A DNA stretch of 64,000 nucleotides from Burkholderiales bacterium PBB6 (GTDB lineage: Bacteria > Pseudomonadota > Gammaproteobacteria > Burkholderiales > Burkholderiaceae_C), in the NCBI GenBank assembly GCA_002255925.1, contig NKIH01000001.1, forward strand, positions 992,001 to 1,056,000, in the 5' to 3' direction. The first letter of the stretch is position 1. Every line of letters begins with the position of its first letter. The notes beneath the pieces are model-generated. The model was not told the DNA's origin. It worked only from the letters and a program-made list of their open reading frames with translations, and ran no database searches. Shown piece after piece: positions 56,256 to 64,000 of the stretch. A program made the translations under genes and the position numbers.

Positions 56256-56735
56256 ATGAAGGGTGACGCCCAAGTCATCGCGTTTCTCAACGCCCAGTTG
56301 AAGAACGAACTCACCGCCATCAACCAGTATTTCCTGCATGCCCGCATGCTGAAGAACTGGGGTTTGATGCGCCTTGCCAAGCACGAGTACGAAGAGTCGA
56401 TCGAGGAAATGAAGCACGCCGACAAGCTGATCGAGCGTGTGCTGATGCTCGATGGCCTGCCGAACCTGCAAGACCTCGGCAAGCTCTACATCGGCGAGAA
56501 CGCGGTGGAAGTGCTGCACTGCGATCTGAAGATCGAGACCGCTTCGCACCCCTTGCTGAAGGAGGCGATTGCCCACTGCGAAAGCGTGCGCGATTACGTC
56601 TCGCGCGATGTGCTGCTGGAGATCCTCGACGACACCGAAGAGCACATCGACCACCTCGAAACCGAGATCGGTCTGGTGGCGCAGCTGGGTGAGCAGAACT
56701 GGCTGCAGACCCAGGTGGGTGACGCCAGCAGCTGA
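56256..56735 (+). CDS. bfr: bacterioferritin
   Basis: The 159-residue protein has the expected ligands Glu18, Glu51, Met52 (haem axial ligand), His54, Glu94 and His130, with [16 protein letters not shown] and [14 protein letters not shown] segments. It stores iron in a 24-subunit shell. At the position of E. coli Glu127 it reads Thr, within DDTEEH, and Glu128/Glu129 lie next to it. The gene is preceded by GGAGCC and by a CACAAT box at 56218. It is followed by a terminator and the ferredoxin bfd. Confidence 0.95.
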   Translation: MKGDAQVIAFLNAQLKNELTAINQYFLHARMLKNWGLMRLAKHEYEESIEEMKHADKLIERVLMLDGLPNLQDLGKLYIGENAVEVLHCDLKIETASHPLLKEAIAHCESVRDYVSRDVLLEILDDTEEHIDHLETEIGLVAQLGEQNWLQTQVGDASS

Positions 56736-56761
56736 AGAACGCCAGTAGCGGGCGGATGCCA

Positions 56762-56795
56762 AAACCCTGATTGAATCGCAGGGTTTCTGTTTCTT
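56762..56795 (+). terminator. rho-independent terminator after bfr
   Basis: AAACCCTG (56762-56769) pairs with CAGGGTTT (56779-56786) across a nine-base loop, followed by CTGTTTCTT. The tail is T-rich but interrupted. Confidence 0.7.
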
Positions 56796-56867
56796 ATTGA
56801 GAAGCAGTCGCATTTGCATTAAGCTTCAGTCATGGTGCCCTTTGTGCTGGCACCGGGCTGAACTTCC

Positions 56868-57080
56868 ATGATCGTCTGTCTGTGCAACCGGGTCAGTGAC
56901 CGCGACATCCGCAAGGCCGTGCAGGTCCACGCCATCCGTGACTTCGAAGTCCTGAAGGATCAGACCCGCGTGGCTTCCTGCTGCGGCTGCTGCCACGACT
57001 GCGCCCGCGAAGTGTTTGATGAGGCCTGCGCGCAGGCGGCCGCTGCCAGCGCCGCCGACAACGCCTCTGCCGCTGCCTGA
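56868..57080 (+). CDS. bfd: bacterioferritin-associated ferredoxin
   Basis: The 70-residue protein has the Bfd [2Fe-2S] ligands Cys4 and Cys6 (IVCLCNRV) and Cys38/Cys41 region (SCCGCCHDCA). Bfd reduces the bacterioferritin core to release iron. It lies just after bfr but past a terminator, so it has its own control; a TTGAGAA-to-GCATT stretch near 56797-56821 resembles a degenerate Fur site only weakly. The Ala-rich tail is not part of the fold. Confidence 0.92.
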   Translation: MIVCLCNRVSDRDIRKAVQVHAIRDFEVLKDQTRVASCCGCCHDCAREVFDEACAQAAAASAADNASAAA

Positions 57081-57162
57081 CTGACGGACTGACGGACTGA
57101 CCAGCATCAACGAGCAAGGCGTGGCTGCTTCAACCTGCAGCCATGCACCGCCTGGGGGGCGC

Positions 57163-59058
57163 TCAGTCGCCTGAAGGCCGCTCCGGCTGCCAGCCCTTGC
57201 TGCCCATCTTCGCTTTCTGCTCGGCGCGTTCCTGCGCAAACAGGTCTTCCAGCTGCTGCCGGCCGGCTTTGGCCATCGCCACGAGGCGCTGCTCGTCGCC
57301 GTAATGCGGCGCGAGTTTTTCCAGCATTTCCACGTTGTGCTGCCGGAAGCGCAGCGCCAAGTTGCGCGCCTGGTGCGGCCTGAAGCCCAACTGCTCCAGC
57401 GTGCTGCGGCCGCTCATCAGGGCCGCGTCCAGCGTCTCGCGCTCGACCATCGTCACGCCCCGGCGCTGCAGCTCATACCAGTGCTGCGCATTGCGGGCGC
57501 GCACCACCAGTTGCAGGTTCGGGAAGTGCTCACGCGCCAGGTCGACCACCGCCAGGTTCTGCGCCATGTCGTCGATGGCCACCACCAGCACCTTGGCTTT
57601 TCCAGCGCCCGCCACCTTGAGCAGATCGAGCCGCGTCGCGTCGCCATAAAACACGCGCCAGCCAAAGCGCCGCAGGCTTTCCACCTGGCCGGCGTCGTGT
57701 TCCAGCACGGTGGCTTGAATGCCGTTGGCGTACAGCAGGCGGCCGACGATCTGACCGTAGCGCCCGAAGCCGGCGATGATCACCGGCGCTTCCTGCTGCT
57801 CGTTGATTTCCTCCAGCGCCGGCCCGCCGCCGTCGCGAACCTGGCAATGCGCCGACCACCAGTCCGCCATCACCAGCAGCAGCGGCGTGAACAGCATCGA
57901 CAGCGCCACCACGGCCACCAGCATCGAGGCGGTGGCCGCGTCCATCGCGCCGGCCTGGGTGGCCGCCTGGCTCACCACGAAGGCGAACTCACCGCCCTGG
58001 GCCAGCAGGATGACAAACACCGGCCGCTCGGCCAGCGGGATGGGCATGGTGCGGGCCATCGCCCACAACACGCCGGCCTTGATCACCAGAAAGCCCACCA
58101 CCAGCAGCGCCACCAGCCCCGGCCGGGCCAGCACCACGGCGAAGTCGATGCTCATGCCCACGGCGATGAAAAAGAGCCCGAGCAGCAGGCCCTTGAAGGG
58201 CTCGATGTCGGTTTCCAGTTGCCGCCGGTATTCACTCTCGGCCAGCAGCACACCGGCGAGGAAAGCGCCCAGGGCCATTGACAGCCCAACCGCCTCCATC
58301 AGCGCGGCGGTGGCCACCACCAGCAGCAAAGAGGCTGCGGTGAAGATCTCCGGCGTGTCGCTCCGGGCAATCCAGCGCAGCGCCGGCCGCAACAGCAGGC
58401 GTCCACCCAGCACGATGGCCGCGATCACCCCGATCGCCTTGGCTGCGCCCCACCAGCCGCCGCCCGGGTGCACCGCGCCCGTGGCACTGTCTGTGGCGAG
58501 CAAGGGCAGCAGCGCGAGGATGGGAATGGCCGCCATGTCCTGCAGCAGTGCCACGCTCAGCACGCTCTGGCCGGACGTGGTCGACATCAGGTTGCGCTCA
58601 GCCAGCACGCCCAGGCCAATGGCGGTGGACGACAGCGCCAGGGCCAGCGACGCCGCCAGCGCCAGGCGCCAATCCACCCCGGCGGCGATCGCGGCGCCGG
58701 TCATCAGTGCGGTGGAGCCGAGCAGTTGGGCGCTGCCCCAGCCAAAAATCGGACGGCGCAGGGCCCACAGCCGTTTGGGCTCCAGCTCCAGGCCAACCAG
58801 GAACAGCATCAGCACCACGCCGAATTCGGCGAAGTGCAGCATGGTTTGTGGATCAGTCACCAGCTTCAGGCCCCACGGCCCGATGGCGATGCCCGCCGCC
58901 AGGTAGCCGATGATGGCGCCGAGCCCGGCCAGCCGCGCCAGCGGCACCGCCAGCACGGCGGCGCCGAGGTACACCAGGCTCATCGTCAGCCAGCCGCCCC
59001 CGGTGGAAGCGTGGGCCACGGCCTGGCTGGCTGCGGCCTGCGTTGCGATCGCATCCAT
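57163..59058 (-). CDS. Kef-type K+/H+ antiporter with RCK domain
   Basis: The 631-residue protein has a CPA2 transporter domain of 12-13 helices (for example GYLAAGIAIGPWGLKL, ALLQDMAAIPILALLPLL, GLLLGLFFIAVGMSIDF, ILLAQGGEFAFVV) and a C-terminal TrkA-N domain starting near residue 405 (VIIAGFGRYGQIVGRLL, YGDATRLDLL). It exports potassium during electrophile stress in the Kef system. The start forms TGATG with the stop of the oxidoreductase gene. Confidence 0.9.
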   Translation of the reverse strand: MDAIATQAAASQAVAHASTGGGWLTMSLVYLGAAVLAVPLARLAGLGAIIGYLAAGIAIGPWGLKLVTDPQTMLHFAEFGVVLMLFLVGLELEPKRLWALRRPIFGWGSAQLLGSTALMTGAAIAAGVDWRLALAASLALALSSTAIGLGVLAERNLMSTTSGQSVLSVALLQDMAAIPILALLPLLATDSATGAVHPGGGWWGAAKAIGVIAAIVLGGRLLLRPALRWIARSDTPEIFTAASLLLVVATAALMEAVGLSMALGAFLAGVLLAESEYRRQLETDIEPFKGLLLGLFFIAVGMSIDFAVVLARPGLVALLVVGFLVIKAGVLWAMARTMPIPLAERPVFVILLAQGGEFAFVVSQAATQAGAMDAATASMLVAVVALSMLFTPLLLVMADWWSAHCQVRDGGGPALEEINEQQEAPVIIAGFGRYGQIVGRLLYANGIQATVLEHDAGQVESLRRFGWRVFYGDATRLDLLKVAGAGKAKVLVVAIDDMAQNLAVVDLAREHFPNLQLVVRARNAQHWYELQRRGVTMVERETLDAALMSGRSTLEQLGFRPHQARNLALRFRQHNVEMLEKLAPHYGDEQRLVAMAKAGRQQLEDLFAQERAEQKAKMGSKGWQPERPSGD

Positions 59059-59669
59059 CAGTGGCTCTCCTCCGGCCGCTCATCGGCCGGCACGTGGCAT
59101 CCCGGGCAGGCCGGCAGCTCGCTGATCTCGGGCCAAGCCGGATAACTGGAGAGGCGCTCGACGAACACCTCGCGGTGGCCCGCCATCTCCGTCTCGCTCA
59201 CCTGGTGGGCCCCGTGCAGCACCAGGGGCGGCAAGAAGCGCATGCCGCACAGGGCGGCGGTTTGTTCATGCGGCGGCCAGAAGGCATCCACAAAGTGGCG
59301 GTGGTGGCCGCCCGGGGTGTAGGCCTCGTCGGTGCCGCCGGTGCTCACCACCAGCCAGAGGTCTTTGCCCCGCAGGGCGTCGCCACCGGGCCCGTAGCCC
59401 CAGCCGAAGCTCACCACCTCGTCCAGCCAGAGCTTCAGCAGCGGCGGCTGGCTGTACCAGTGCATCGGGAACACCCAGACCACCAGTTTGGCCGCGGCCA
59501 GCGCCGCTTGCTCGGCGGCCACGTCGATATGGAAATCGGGGTAGCGGGCGTACAGGTCATGCACCTGCACACGACCGGGCGGCAGGGCAGCCGCAGCTTT
59601 CAGCAGGCTGCGGTTGACGCGGGAGCGCTCCAGATGTGGGTGGGCGCCGAGGACGAGAATCTCAGACAT
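59058..59669 (-). CDS. NAD(P)H oxidoreductase, KefF/KefG-type ancillary protein
   Basis: This 203-residue flavodoxin-like protein begins MSEILVLGAHPHLERSRVNRSLL and has VVWVFPMHWYSQPPLLKLWLDEVVSFGWGYGPGG, the WYS and GWAYG-type NQO/KefF signature, and WPPHEQTAALCGM. It activates the antiporter encoded next to it. It is the first gene of the minus-strand pair. The extra C-terminal PACPGCHVPADERPEE is short and does not fit a known domain. Confidence 0.88.
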   Translation of the reverse strand: MSEILVLGAHPHLERSRVNRSLLKAAAALPPGRVQVHDLYARYPDFHIDVAAEQAALAAAKLVVWVFPMHWYSQPPLLKLWLDEVVSFGWGYGPGGDALRGKDLWLVVSTGGTDEAYTPGGHHRHFVDAFWPPHEQTAALCGMRFLPPLVLHGAHQVSETEMAGHREVFVERLSSYPAWPEISELPACPGCHVPADERPEESH

Positions 59670-59717
59670 CCGGCTACCATACCTGCGAAAACCCAGACTT
59701 GTAGTGAGGAGTGCCTG

Positions 59718-60338
59718 ATGCGCGTGATCGTCGTTGCCAACCCGAAGGGCGGTGTGGGCAAAAGCACGCTGGCCACCAACGTGGCGGGCTGGCTGGCCCA
59801 CCAGGGCCACCACGTGATGCTCGGTGATCTGGACCGGCAGCATTCATCCCGGCAGTGGCTGGGCATCCGGCCGGCCACGGTGCCGGTCATCCAGGGTTGG
59901 GACTTGAGCGACGGCGACAAGCTCAAGCCGCCGAAGGGCGTGAGCCACATCGTCATCGACACCCCGGCAGGCCTGCGCGGCAAGCGTCTTGCGGCGGTGC
60001 TGGCACTCGACCCTGTCGTGCTGGTGCCCTTGCAGGCCAGCTTGTTCGACATGCAGGCCACCCACGCCTTCATCGATGAGCTGGCGCAGGCTGGCCAGGG
60101 CCACCTGAAGCGCACAGGCCTGGTGGGCATGCGGGTGAAAGACCACACCATCGCGGCCGACCGCCTGACCGAGTTCGTCAGCGGCCTGCCTGTCCCCTTG
60201 GTGACGCAGCTGCGCGACACCCAGAACTATATTCATCTGGCGGCCCACGGCTTGACGCTGTGGGACGTCGCGCCCGGCCGTGTCGAGCGCGACCGCGCCC
60301 AGTGGGCGCCCCTGACCCGATGGATATGTGACGCATGA
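59718..60338 (+). CDS. ParA/MinD-type ATPase (orphan)
   Basis: The 206-residue protein opens MRVIVVANPKGGVGKSTLATN, a deviant Walker A P-loop, and has GDLDRQHSS (Walker A' region) and VIDTPAG. There is no ParB partner next to it and it is far shorter than chromosomal ParA. The substrate it positions is unknown. GAGGAG at 59706-59711 supports ATG 59718. Its stop overlaps the MaoC gene start (ATGA), so the two are coupled. Confidence 0.87.
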   Translation: MRVIVVANPKGGVGKSTLATNVAGWLAHQGHHVMLGDLDRQHSSRQWLGIRPATVPVIQGWDLSDGDKLKPPKGVSHIVIDTPAGLRGKRLAAVLALDPVVLVPLQASLFDMQATHAFIDELAQAGQGHLKRTGLVGMRVKDHTIAADRLTEFVSGLPVPLVTQLRDTQNYIHLAAHGLTLWDVAPGRVERDRAQWAPLTRWICDA

Positions 60339-60790
60339 CGACCCGATACGCCCATCTGTCTGACCTGCAAGCGCTGGTGGGGCAATCCCTCGGCGCCAGT
60401 GACTGGATCGTGATCGACCAGGACCGCATCCAGCGCTTTGCCGACGCCACCGGTGATCACCAGTGGATCCACCTTGATGAGGCGCGGGCCGCGGCAGGCC
60501 CTTTTGGCAGCACGGTGGCGCACGGCTTCCTCACCTTGTCGCTGCTGCCGTGGATGTTTGGCAGCGGGTTCGACATCGACGACAGCCACATGGGTGTCAA
60601 CTACGGGCTGAACAAGGTGCGCTTCCCTGCGCCGGTGCCGGTGAACAGCCGTTTGCGCGGGCACTTCCGTTTGCTGTCATTTGAGCCGGTGTCCGGTGGT
60701 GCACAGCTCACGATTGAAGTCACCATCGAGCGTGAAGGCAGTGACAAGCCGGTGTGCGTCGCTGAGTCGGTGTCGCGGCGCTACGTGTAA
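60335..60790 (+). CDS. MaoC-family (R)-specific enoyl-CoA hydratase-like protein
   Basis: The 151-residue hot-dog protein has FADATGDHQWIHLDE, the MaoC D-x5-H catalytic motif, and AHGFLTLSLLPWM. Such proteins hydrate enoyl-CoA to (R)-3-hydroxyacyl-CoA, often feeding polyhydroxyalkanoate synthesis in this order. Coupling to a ParA-like ATPase is unexpected for a metabolic enzyme. Confidence 0.87.
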   Translation: MTTRYAHLSDLQALVGQSLGASDWIVIDQDRIQRFADATGDHQWIHLDEARAAAGPFGSTVAHGFLTLSLLPWMFGSGFDIDDSHMGVNYGLNKVRFPAPVPVNSRLRGHFRLLSFEPVSGGAQLTIEVTIEREGSDKPVCVAESVSRRYV

Positions 60791-60889
60791 GCCTGTCAAT
60801 TTTGTGAAGGTCCGTGCAGGTAACATCGCCGCCCACACTCATAACAAGGGTCGGCCCATTGCTGCGATGGTGATCGGCCACAGGGAATC

Positions 60890-61627
60890 ATGAAAGTTTT
60901 GCTGGTAGACGACCATCCGCTGATCCTTTCCGCGCTCAAGGCGATGATGGAAAGCATCCGCCCGGGTGTGGCCGTGACGGCACTGGGCACCGCCAAGGAA
61001 GCGCGCGATGCGCTGCAGCGCGACGCCAGTTTTGACCTCGTGCTGCTGGACCTGCAGCTCGGCGAAGCCAACGGCTTCGACCTGCTGGCCGAGCTGCGCA
61101 GCGCCTGGCCGGCCTTGCCGGTGGTGGTGGTGTCGGCCTCTGACCGCTCCAGTGACGTGATCCGCTCGATCGACCTCGGCGCGATGGGCTTCCTGCCCAA
61201 GCGCATGTCGACCCAGGAGTTGGCCGAGGCGCTGCGCCTGGTGATGGCCGGCGGCATCTTCGTGCCCACGATGACGGCCGGCGATGACCCGCAGGTCGAG
61301 GAAGATGCCCGCGTGGCTTCTCCGGCGCCGCTGCCCTACGAAGACCCGTACCAGACCATGCCCTCGTTCGAGGAACTGGGCCTGACCCCGCGCCAGCACG
61401 ACGTGCTGACCTTGCTGCTGCAGGGCAAGCCGAACAAGGACATCGCGCGTCGCATGGGCCTGTCGGTGGAAACCGTGAAGGACCACGTGCAGGCCGTGTT
61501 GCGGGGTTTGAATGTGAACTCGCGCACGCAGGCGGTGCTGGCGGTCGGGCAACTCACCCAGCAGCGTCGCCGGGCCGCGGCCACCGCCGCAGGCGCCGCG
61601 ATGACGCCGCGTCCGCCCACGTATTGA
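60890..61627 (+). CDS. LuxR-type two-component response regulator (orphan)
   Basis: The 245-residue protein has a receiver domain with Asp7/Asp8, the phosphoacceptor Asp54 (VLLDLQLGE) and Lys104 (FLPKRM), then a LuxR-type helix-turn-helix (LTPRQHDVLTLLLQGKPNKDIARRMGLSVETVKDHV). A long linker and an Arg/Ala-rich tail flank it. No sensor kinase gene lies nearby. The control targets are unknown. GGGAA lies seven bases before ATG 60890. Confidence 0.9.
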   Translation: MKVLLVDDHPLILSALKAMMESIRPGVAVTALGTAKEARDALQRDASFDLVLLDLQLGEANGFDLLAELRSAWPALPVVVVSASDRSSDVIRSIDLGAMGFLPKRMSTQELAEALRLVMAGGIFVPTMTAGDDPQVEEDARVASPAPLPYEDPYQTMPSFEELGLTPRQHDVLTLLLQGKPNKDIARRMGLSVETVKDHVQAVLRGLNVNSRTQAVLAVGQLTQQRRRAAATAAGAAMTPRPPTY

Positions 61628-61635
61628 GCATCCGT

Positions 61636-61668
61636 CGGGCTGTGCTGCCGGTCAGGCAGGGCAGCCCG
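61636..61668. terminator. hairpin between convergent regulator and scpA genes
   Basis: CGGGCTGTGCTGCC (61636-61649) pairs with GGCAGGGCAGCCCG (61655-61668) with one mismatch and one G-U pair, over a five-base loop. No T-run follows on either strand. Confidence 0.5.
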
Positions 61669-61674
61669 CAACGT

Positions 61675-62559
61675 TCAGCTGGGCTGGTAAGCCAGGCGAA
61701 CGTAGATCGGCGCGAAGGCCTCGGCCTGGGTCAGTTCCAGCAGGCGTTCGCGGGCCAGCTCCAGCATGGCGATGAAGGTCACCACCATCACCGAGTGGCC
61801 GCGCGTCACGTCGAACATGTCGCGGAACTCGACGAAGCGCTCGCCCTGCAGGCGCCGCAGCACCATGCCCATGTACTCGCGCACCGATAGCTGTTCCCGC
61901 GTGATGCGGTGATGCTGGTGCAGCTTGGCGCGCCGCATGATGTCGGCCCAGGCGTCGCGGATGTCGGCCACTTCCACGTCCGGGAAGCGCGGCGCGATCG
62001 CCTGCTCGATGGTCACCTGCGCGCGCAGGTAATCGCGGCCCAGCACCGGCATCTGGTCGATCCGGGCGGCGGCCAGCTTCATCTGCTCGTACTCCAGCAG
62101 GCGTCGCACCAGCTCAGCCCGCGGGTCTTCCGCTTCCTGGCCTTCGTCGGTCTTCTTGGGCGGCAGCAGCATCCGCGACTTGATCTCGATGAGCATGGCC
62201 GCCATCAGCAGATAGTCGGCCGCCAGTTCGAGGTTGTGCTTGCGGATCTGGTCGACGTAGCGCAGGTACTGCCGCGTGACATCCGCCATCGGGATGTCGA
62301 GGATGTTGAAGTTCTGCTTGCGGATCAGGTAGAGCAGCAAGTCGAGCGGGCCCTGGAACGCCTCGAGAAACACCTCCAGCGCATCGGGCGGGATGTAGAG
62401 GTCGTTCGGCATGGCGAACAACGGCTCGCCATACAGCCGCGCCATCACGACGCCATCAATGGCCTGGGGGGTGACGGCGTCGGCGCCGGTCGGGGCCGGC
62501 GGCAACTCCACCGCGAGGGCTTCTGCCGGGCCGGGCTCGGCCGGCAGGTGGTCGCTCAC
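61675..62559 (-). CDS. scpA: segregation and condensation protein A
   Basis: The 294-residue protein has the ScpA start region FQGPLDLLLYLIRKQNFNILDIPMADVTRQYLRYVD and the middle LLMAAMLIEIKSRMLLPPK. ScpA is the kleisin of the SMC-ScpAB condensin and binds SMC heads. It is preceded by a 45-residue proline/alanine-rich stretch from GTG 62559. ScpB is not in the window. Confidence 0.92.
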   Translation of the reverse strand: MSDHLPAEPGPAEALAVELPPAPTGADAVTPQAIDGVVMARLYGEPLFAMPNDLYIPPDALEVFLEAFQGPLDLLLYLIRKQNFNILDIPMADVTRQYLRYVDQIRKHNLELAADYLLMAAMLIEIKSRMLLPPKKTDEGQEAEDPRAELVRRLLEYEQMKLAAARIDQMPVLGRDYLRAQVTIEQAIAPRFPDVEVADIRDAWADIMRRAKLHQHHRITREQLSVREYMGMVLRRLQGERFVEFRDMFDVTRGHSVMVVTFIAMLELARERLLELTQAEAFAPIYVRLAYQPS

Positions 62560-62567
62560 GCGGGGCC

Positions 62568-62771
62568 TTACTTGGCCTTGGTCTGGTAGACGTAAGGCTG
62601 CTGCGCCACGCGGGCTGCAGCGAATTCGCCAGCGGCTTCGCGGTCTTGCGCCTTGTCCCACAGCAGGGCGCGGCCGGCGCGCTGTTCAGCTTCCAGCGAC
62701 GGCTTGGCCGACTTCAGCGACTCGATGAACTCGGTGGCTTCGGACTTGTAGGGCTTCCAGAACAGCGGCAT
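62568..62771 (-). CDS. DUF3460-family small protein
   Basis: The 67-residue protein MPLFWKPYKSEATEFIESLK followed by KPSLEAEQRAGRALLWDK matches the DUF3460 family, small proteins of Betaproteobacteria that lie upstream of scpA. It has no membrane segment. Function is unknown. TAAAAT (complement of 62823-62828) is a possible -10 box. Confidence 0.86.
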   Translation of the reverse strand: MPLFWKPYKSEATEFIESLKSAKPSLEAEQRAGRALLWDKAQDREAAGEFAAARVAQQPYVYQTKAK

Positions 62772-62881
62772 GGCGGGCGACGGGCCTGGGTGCAGGCCGT
62801 AGTGACATTGAATCGGATGCTGATTTTAGCGCCCGCCCCCTGGCGGCAGGTAGGATTTGCGCGTCCGCGCCGGCCCCTGGC

Positions 62882-63964
62882 GTGAAACCCGACCACGGAG
62901 TGCCCGGCTTGATCGAGATCGAATTGAAATTCCAGGTGCCGGCCGCCGCCCGCCACGCCGTACAGGCCGAGGTGAAGGCGCACGCTGGCGCTGCCTGCAC
63001 CCGCCTGCAAGCCCGCTATGTGGACACGCCCGAGCAACACCTGGCACGGGCCCGCGCCGCCTTGCGCTTGCGGCGCGAAGGTCCGGTGTGGGTGCAGACC
63101 CTGAAAGCCCAGGGCGTAGACCTGCTGCAGCGCCTGGAGCACAACGCCCCGGTGGACCCGGCCGATGGCGACCCGCCGGCCTTGCGCCTGGCGCGCCACG
63201 CGGGCACCCCGGCCTTGCCTGCGCTGGCACGCGCCCTGGGTTGCACCGATGACGCCATGAATGAGGCTGCCCGGACCGACAACACCCTCGGCCTGGGCGT
63301 GGTGTTCGAGACCAACATCCGGCGCGACCACGCTCCGTTGACGGTGGCGCCCGGCAGCACCGTGGTCGAGCTGGCATTTGACGACGGCGAGATACGCGGC
63401 GGCGGGCGCGCACAGGCCGTGTGCGAGCTGGAGATGGAACTGCTGCAAGGCGACGTGGCCGGGCTGCTGACCACCGCGGCCGACTGGGTGCAACGGCACG
63501 GGCTGTGGCTGGATGTGCGCAGCAAGGCGGAGCGCGGCAACCTGCTGGCGCAGGGGCTGCAGGCCTCGCCGCCGCAGCTGCCGCCGGCCGCCATCGCCGG
63601 GCAGCCGGGCCATGAGGCCGTGTCGGCGTGCCTGCATGCGGCGCTGCGCAATGCGGCCGTGGTTGCCGCTGGTTTGGCTGACTTCCATTCGGACCTGGCC
63701 ACTGGTCAAGCCGCGGCTCCAGTGGCAGAGCCCCAGGCCCACACCCAGGCGCTGGTGGCCGGCCTCGGGCGGCTGCACAGTCTGCTCAGCCGCCATGCCG
63801 CTGAATCGGGTTTGGCGGAATCGTTGATCCTGTGGCTCGCCCCGCTGGACGTGGCCGGTGCCGCGCAAACCCGCGCGGCCGGTCGGCTGGTGCGCTCAGC
63901 CGCCTTCAACCAATGGGTGCTGGGTGTGCTGGGCTGGTGCGCGGCGCAGCGGCCGAGCGCCTGA
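62882..63964 (+). CDS. CYTH-domain protein with weak CHAD-like C-terminus
   Basis: The 360-residue protein has the CYTH signature EIELKFQVPAAAR (residues 12-24), LRLRREGPVWVQTLKAQG, and VFETNIRRDHAPL, a triphosphate-binding tunnel fold. The C-terminal part (HEAVSACLHAALRNAAVVAAGL to SLLSRHAAESGL) resembles a degenerate CHAD helical domain with few conserved histidines. The family includes inorganic triphosphatases (ygiF-like). GTG 62882 is the only start near the domain. Confidence 0.85.
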   Translation: MKPDHGVPGLIEIELKFQVPAAARHAVQAEVKAHAGAACTRLQARYVDTPEQHLARARAALRLRREGPVWVQTLKAQGVDLLQRLEHNAPVDPADGDPPALRLARHAGTPALPALARALGCTDDAMNEAARTDNTLGLGVVFETNIRRDHAPLTVAPGSTVVELAFDDGEIRGGGRAQAVCELEMELLQGDVAGLLTTAADWVQRHGLWLDVRSKAERGNLLAQGLQASPPQLPPAAIAGQPGHEAVSACLHAALRNAAVVAAGLADFHSDLATGQAAAPVAEPQAHTQALVAGLGRLHSLLSRHAAESGLAESLILWLAPLDVAGAAQTRAAGRLVRSAAFNQWVLGVLGWCAAQRPSA

Positions 63965-64000
63965 TCACCGCCAGCGCCGCGTCCACATCGGCTGCGATGT
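63965..64000. other. last 36 bases
   Basis: Only a few codons are visible in any frame. Nothing can be called with support; a gene on either strand may begin or end here. Confidence 0.3.

Noticed and set aside
56797-56821. Possible Fur box upstream of bfd
   Set aside because: Only a few positions (TGAGAA, GCATT) match a Fur repeat; not enough to call.
57077-57102. Tandem GACTGACG units after bfd
   Set aside because: Only about three copies of a short unit in a non-coding gap; likely chance or slippage with no further structure.
1-64000. CRISPR arrays, insertion sequences, prophage genes, tRNA or rRNA genes
   Set aside because: No regularly spaced repeats, transposase or integrase motifs, or cloverleaf-like sequences were seen.

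Overview
The window is chromosomal DNA from a high-GC betaproteobacterium of the order Burkholderiales, probably near Rubrivivax, Leptothrix, Aquabacterium or Ideonella. This is inferred from protein character (a DUF3460 protein, a DUF4845 protein after lepB, an EPS-associated MarR regulator, the RNase E tail) and from gene order, not from a database search. I see no rRNA, tRNA, insertion sequence, prophage or CRISPR array. Almost all sequence is coding, with many 1-8 base start/stop overlaps (ATGA, GTGA, TGATG) that imply translational coupling.

Bases 1-14191 are an accessory exopolysaccharide locus. A long minus-strand operon starts with a MarR-type EPS regulator (9865). It continues through a sugar-nucleotide epimerase, a Wzx-like flippase, a hexapeptide acyltransferase, a GT2 and a GT4 glycosyltransferase around a Wzy/ligase-like membrane protein, and a four-gene GDP-D-glycero-D-manno-heptose module (kinase, isomerase, guanylyltransferase, and a phosphatase cut by the window edge). 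Divergent from it is a WecA/MraY-type initiating phosphosugar transferase. Converging on that are a Wzz/GumC-like chain-length protein and a Wza-like export protein. A perfect 20-base palindrome lies between the regulator and the WecA-like gene.

Bases 14521-37475 are core genome. They hold an rhlE helicase, vanZ, an RsmI-like methyltransferase and maf, followed by yceD-rpmF-plsX-fabH-fabD-fabG-acpP-fabF (fatty acid synthesis). Next come rpoE-rseA-rseB-mucD (envelope stress) and lepA-lepB-DUF4845-rnc-era-recO-pdxJ-acpS-nagZ. A non-coding gap between mucD and lepA contains a promoter-like motif and a strong terminator about 70 bases apart, a candidate small RNA. RNase E (rne) is on the minus strand with a roughly 640-base upstream gap shared with the divergent rluC.

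Bases 41216-53018 hold rluC, a HAD phosphatase, a Rieske protein, an sppA-like protease, an alanine-rich membrane protein with a SPOR-like end, and an interleaved pantothenate/biotin cluster (panB-panC-bioB-panD-bioA-bioD-bioF).

Bases 53055-64000 hold a fatty-acid desaturase with its own ferredoxin reductase, divergent from a DesT/FabR-type TetR regulator with a 24-base near-palindrome between them. These are followed by bacterioferritin and its ferredoxin, a Kef-type antiporter with its oxidoreductase, an orphan ParA-like ATPase coupled to a MaoC dehydratase, an orphan LuxR-type response regulator, scpA with a DUF3460 gene, and a CYTH-domain protein. The least explained items are the candidate small RNA, the palindromes in the EPS and desaturase promoters, and the alanine-rich membrane protein.
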